A stretch of DNA of 64,000 nucleotides, taken from Otis tarda. Lineage: Eukaryota; Chordata; Aves; Otidiformes; Otididae. The position numbers and the translations under genes are program-made. The notes beneath the pieces are model-generated. The model had not been told where the DNA came from and made no database searches. It saw only the letters and a program-made list of their open reading frames with translations. The first letter of the stretch is position 1. The number at the start of each line of letters is the position of its first letter. The stretch lies in assembly GCA_026413225.1 (NCBI GenBank), contig CM048553.1, positions 132,710,190-132,774,189 of the forward strand. The letters run 5' to 3'. Shown piece after piece: positions 62,660-64,000 of the stretch.

Positions 62660-64000
62660 GCAGCACAATCAGGAGCACAACTCTTCCTGACATAACACAG
62701 CCTCAGTCATTTGAATTGACCTCCTCATGACAACAGGAAAAGATAATGAACTTAATCACATCCCAATGATGCATGTCTTTCCATCACAGGGGTTTTACTA
62801 GAGTTTCATTTCAAAATAAAATCATAGAGGAAAAAAATGTTGGACCATGTCAGAATAAGCTTTATACTGAAAGTTGCTTTCATTTTTTTAAATGCTATTT
62901 CATTTTATTTTTCTAAATTTTCCATTATACCTGCGTATACCAGTAAAAATACATACATTTCAATGCTCTTTTTGATTAAAAAAGGAACGTAAGGAATACA
63001 TCACATAATTGCCATGAAATCACTTTACTTTCTACAAATATATGTAAAGTCCATAATATCTGGCATTTGAAGTAGTCCTTTCTGCTCACTACTTATTGTA
63101 TACAACCAACAGATCTTTTTCTTCAATGTACTGTTAACTGAGATGACCAAGTGAGACACATTAAGCCGCATCAGTAACTTGGTTTGCTTCCATTCTTCAC
63201 ATAAAACATCAGCTGGATTTCCCTATTTTTTAATTAATGAACTCTTTTATCTGCTTTCATACTGTTTTATCTCTTGACAAGAAGAGATTAAAGATGGATA
63301 GACACCACCTACTTCTCATGAGCAGTAATGGTTTTTTGGCTGTGTAACTAAGACTGTCAGTTTTGTCACTCTTCTGTGACCCTCAGCAGCACTGCACATG
63401 CAGTTTGAAGGAGCCATTAGCACATTTTCTATGGACAAATTCCTGTGTTTTCATCAATAGGCAATGTTACCAGAAGATGTAATTGAAATCCCTAGACAAG
63501 AACGCAATCATATTTTCTACCATGTTTGAGTCTGTGGGTTTCTTGCAGTTTTTCTGGTATCTTCCACATGTACAGAAGATTACTGAATGAAATGTATTGG
63601 TGACTACTTATCTGTTCTGTGCATGATCTTCTGGTTGTTCTTATTGATCTGCATTTTTTCTCCCCTCTTCCTAAAGAGATTTTTTAACAAATTTAAAACT
63701 AAATTCAAATTTTAGCTACGGTAAATGTCATCACTAAATTGTCTACATAAACCTTGCACTGTGGACATAAGTCTATTACTCTGTGAAAGTAGATGGTTAC
63801 CTAGGTGCTTCAATCCATTTACAAGTGTATTTTGGCTGTTCAGGTTGGCATACATGAAAGTAATATTACAGTGACATGTCAGGAAAGTTTCTCCATGGTA
63901 GCTGCTAGTGGGACTGAAATCTTTCATGACTTTCTAGCAAATGTCCATTCTGAGACTCAAATTGTGAATATTTTTAAATGATCCTAAAGTTCTGAAACCA
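62660..64000. other. Unique AT-rich sequence, nothing recognised
   Basis: From the right target duplication of LTR E to the window end there are only short frames and no repeat I can identify. Confidence 0.5.

Noticed and set aside
1-64000. CRISPR arrays, tRNA or rRNA genes, bacterial-type operons
   Set aside because: I saw no regularly spaced direct repeats with unique spacers, no tRNA A/B-box pair with a cloverleaf, and no rRNA signature. The only regular tandem repeats are the provirus leader array and the microsatellites.

Overview
The window looks like a stretch of bird nuclear genome with no host protein-coding gene that I can support. The case for a bird rests on CR1 LINE copies ending in repeats of the octamer ATTCTATG, on solo LTRs with 5-bp target duplications typical of avian ERVL-type (class III) endogenous retroviruses, and on an AT-rich, gene-poor background. 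I cannot name the species. Every long open frame has one of three explanations: a CR1 reverse transcriptase, a by-product of GC-rich LTR sequence, or a by-product of a simple repeat.

Layout. 1-9.6 kb: AT-rich unique sequence with a perfect 44-bp palindrome (563-606), a CR1 tail relic (about 1634-1692) and a 1.17-kb LTR (3056-4228, minus). 9.63-11.9 kb: an LTR with matching 5-bp flanks (ACAGT), split by a 1.7-kb 5'-truncated CR1 that keeps an open reverse-transcriptase frame. 11.9-41.4 kb: mostly unique AT-rich sequence with CR1 relics at 13.8, 31.0 and 35.5 kb and a nearly pure (TCTTC)n array at 39.0-39.2 kb. 41.4-55.6 kb: a dense retroelement cluster holding a 1.14-kb LTR (41455-42593), a CR1 fragment, two related solo LTRs in opposite orientation (45451-46112 plus, 51611-52219 minus), another CR1 fragment, and an LTR (53193-54943) that carries a second 1.14-kb LTR inside it and continues into a primer-binding-site-like sequence and a leader with a 49-bp tandem repeat. 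55.6-64 kb: unique sequence with one 452-bp solo LTR (62203-62654) whose two parts resemble different LTR families.

The two nested insertions, supported by flanking duplications, give relative ages: the host LTRs are older than the CR1 and the 1.14-kb LTR inside them. No operon, RNA gene, CRISPR array or novel multi-gene system was found. The more unusual items are the 49-bp-period leader array, the mosaic LTR, the inferred very long R region of the 1.14-kb LTR family, and the long pure polypyrimidine array.
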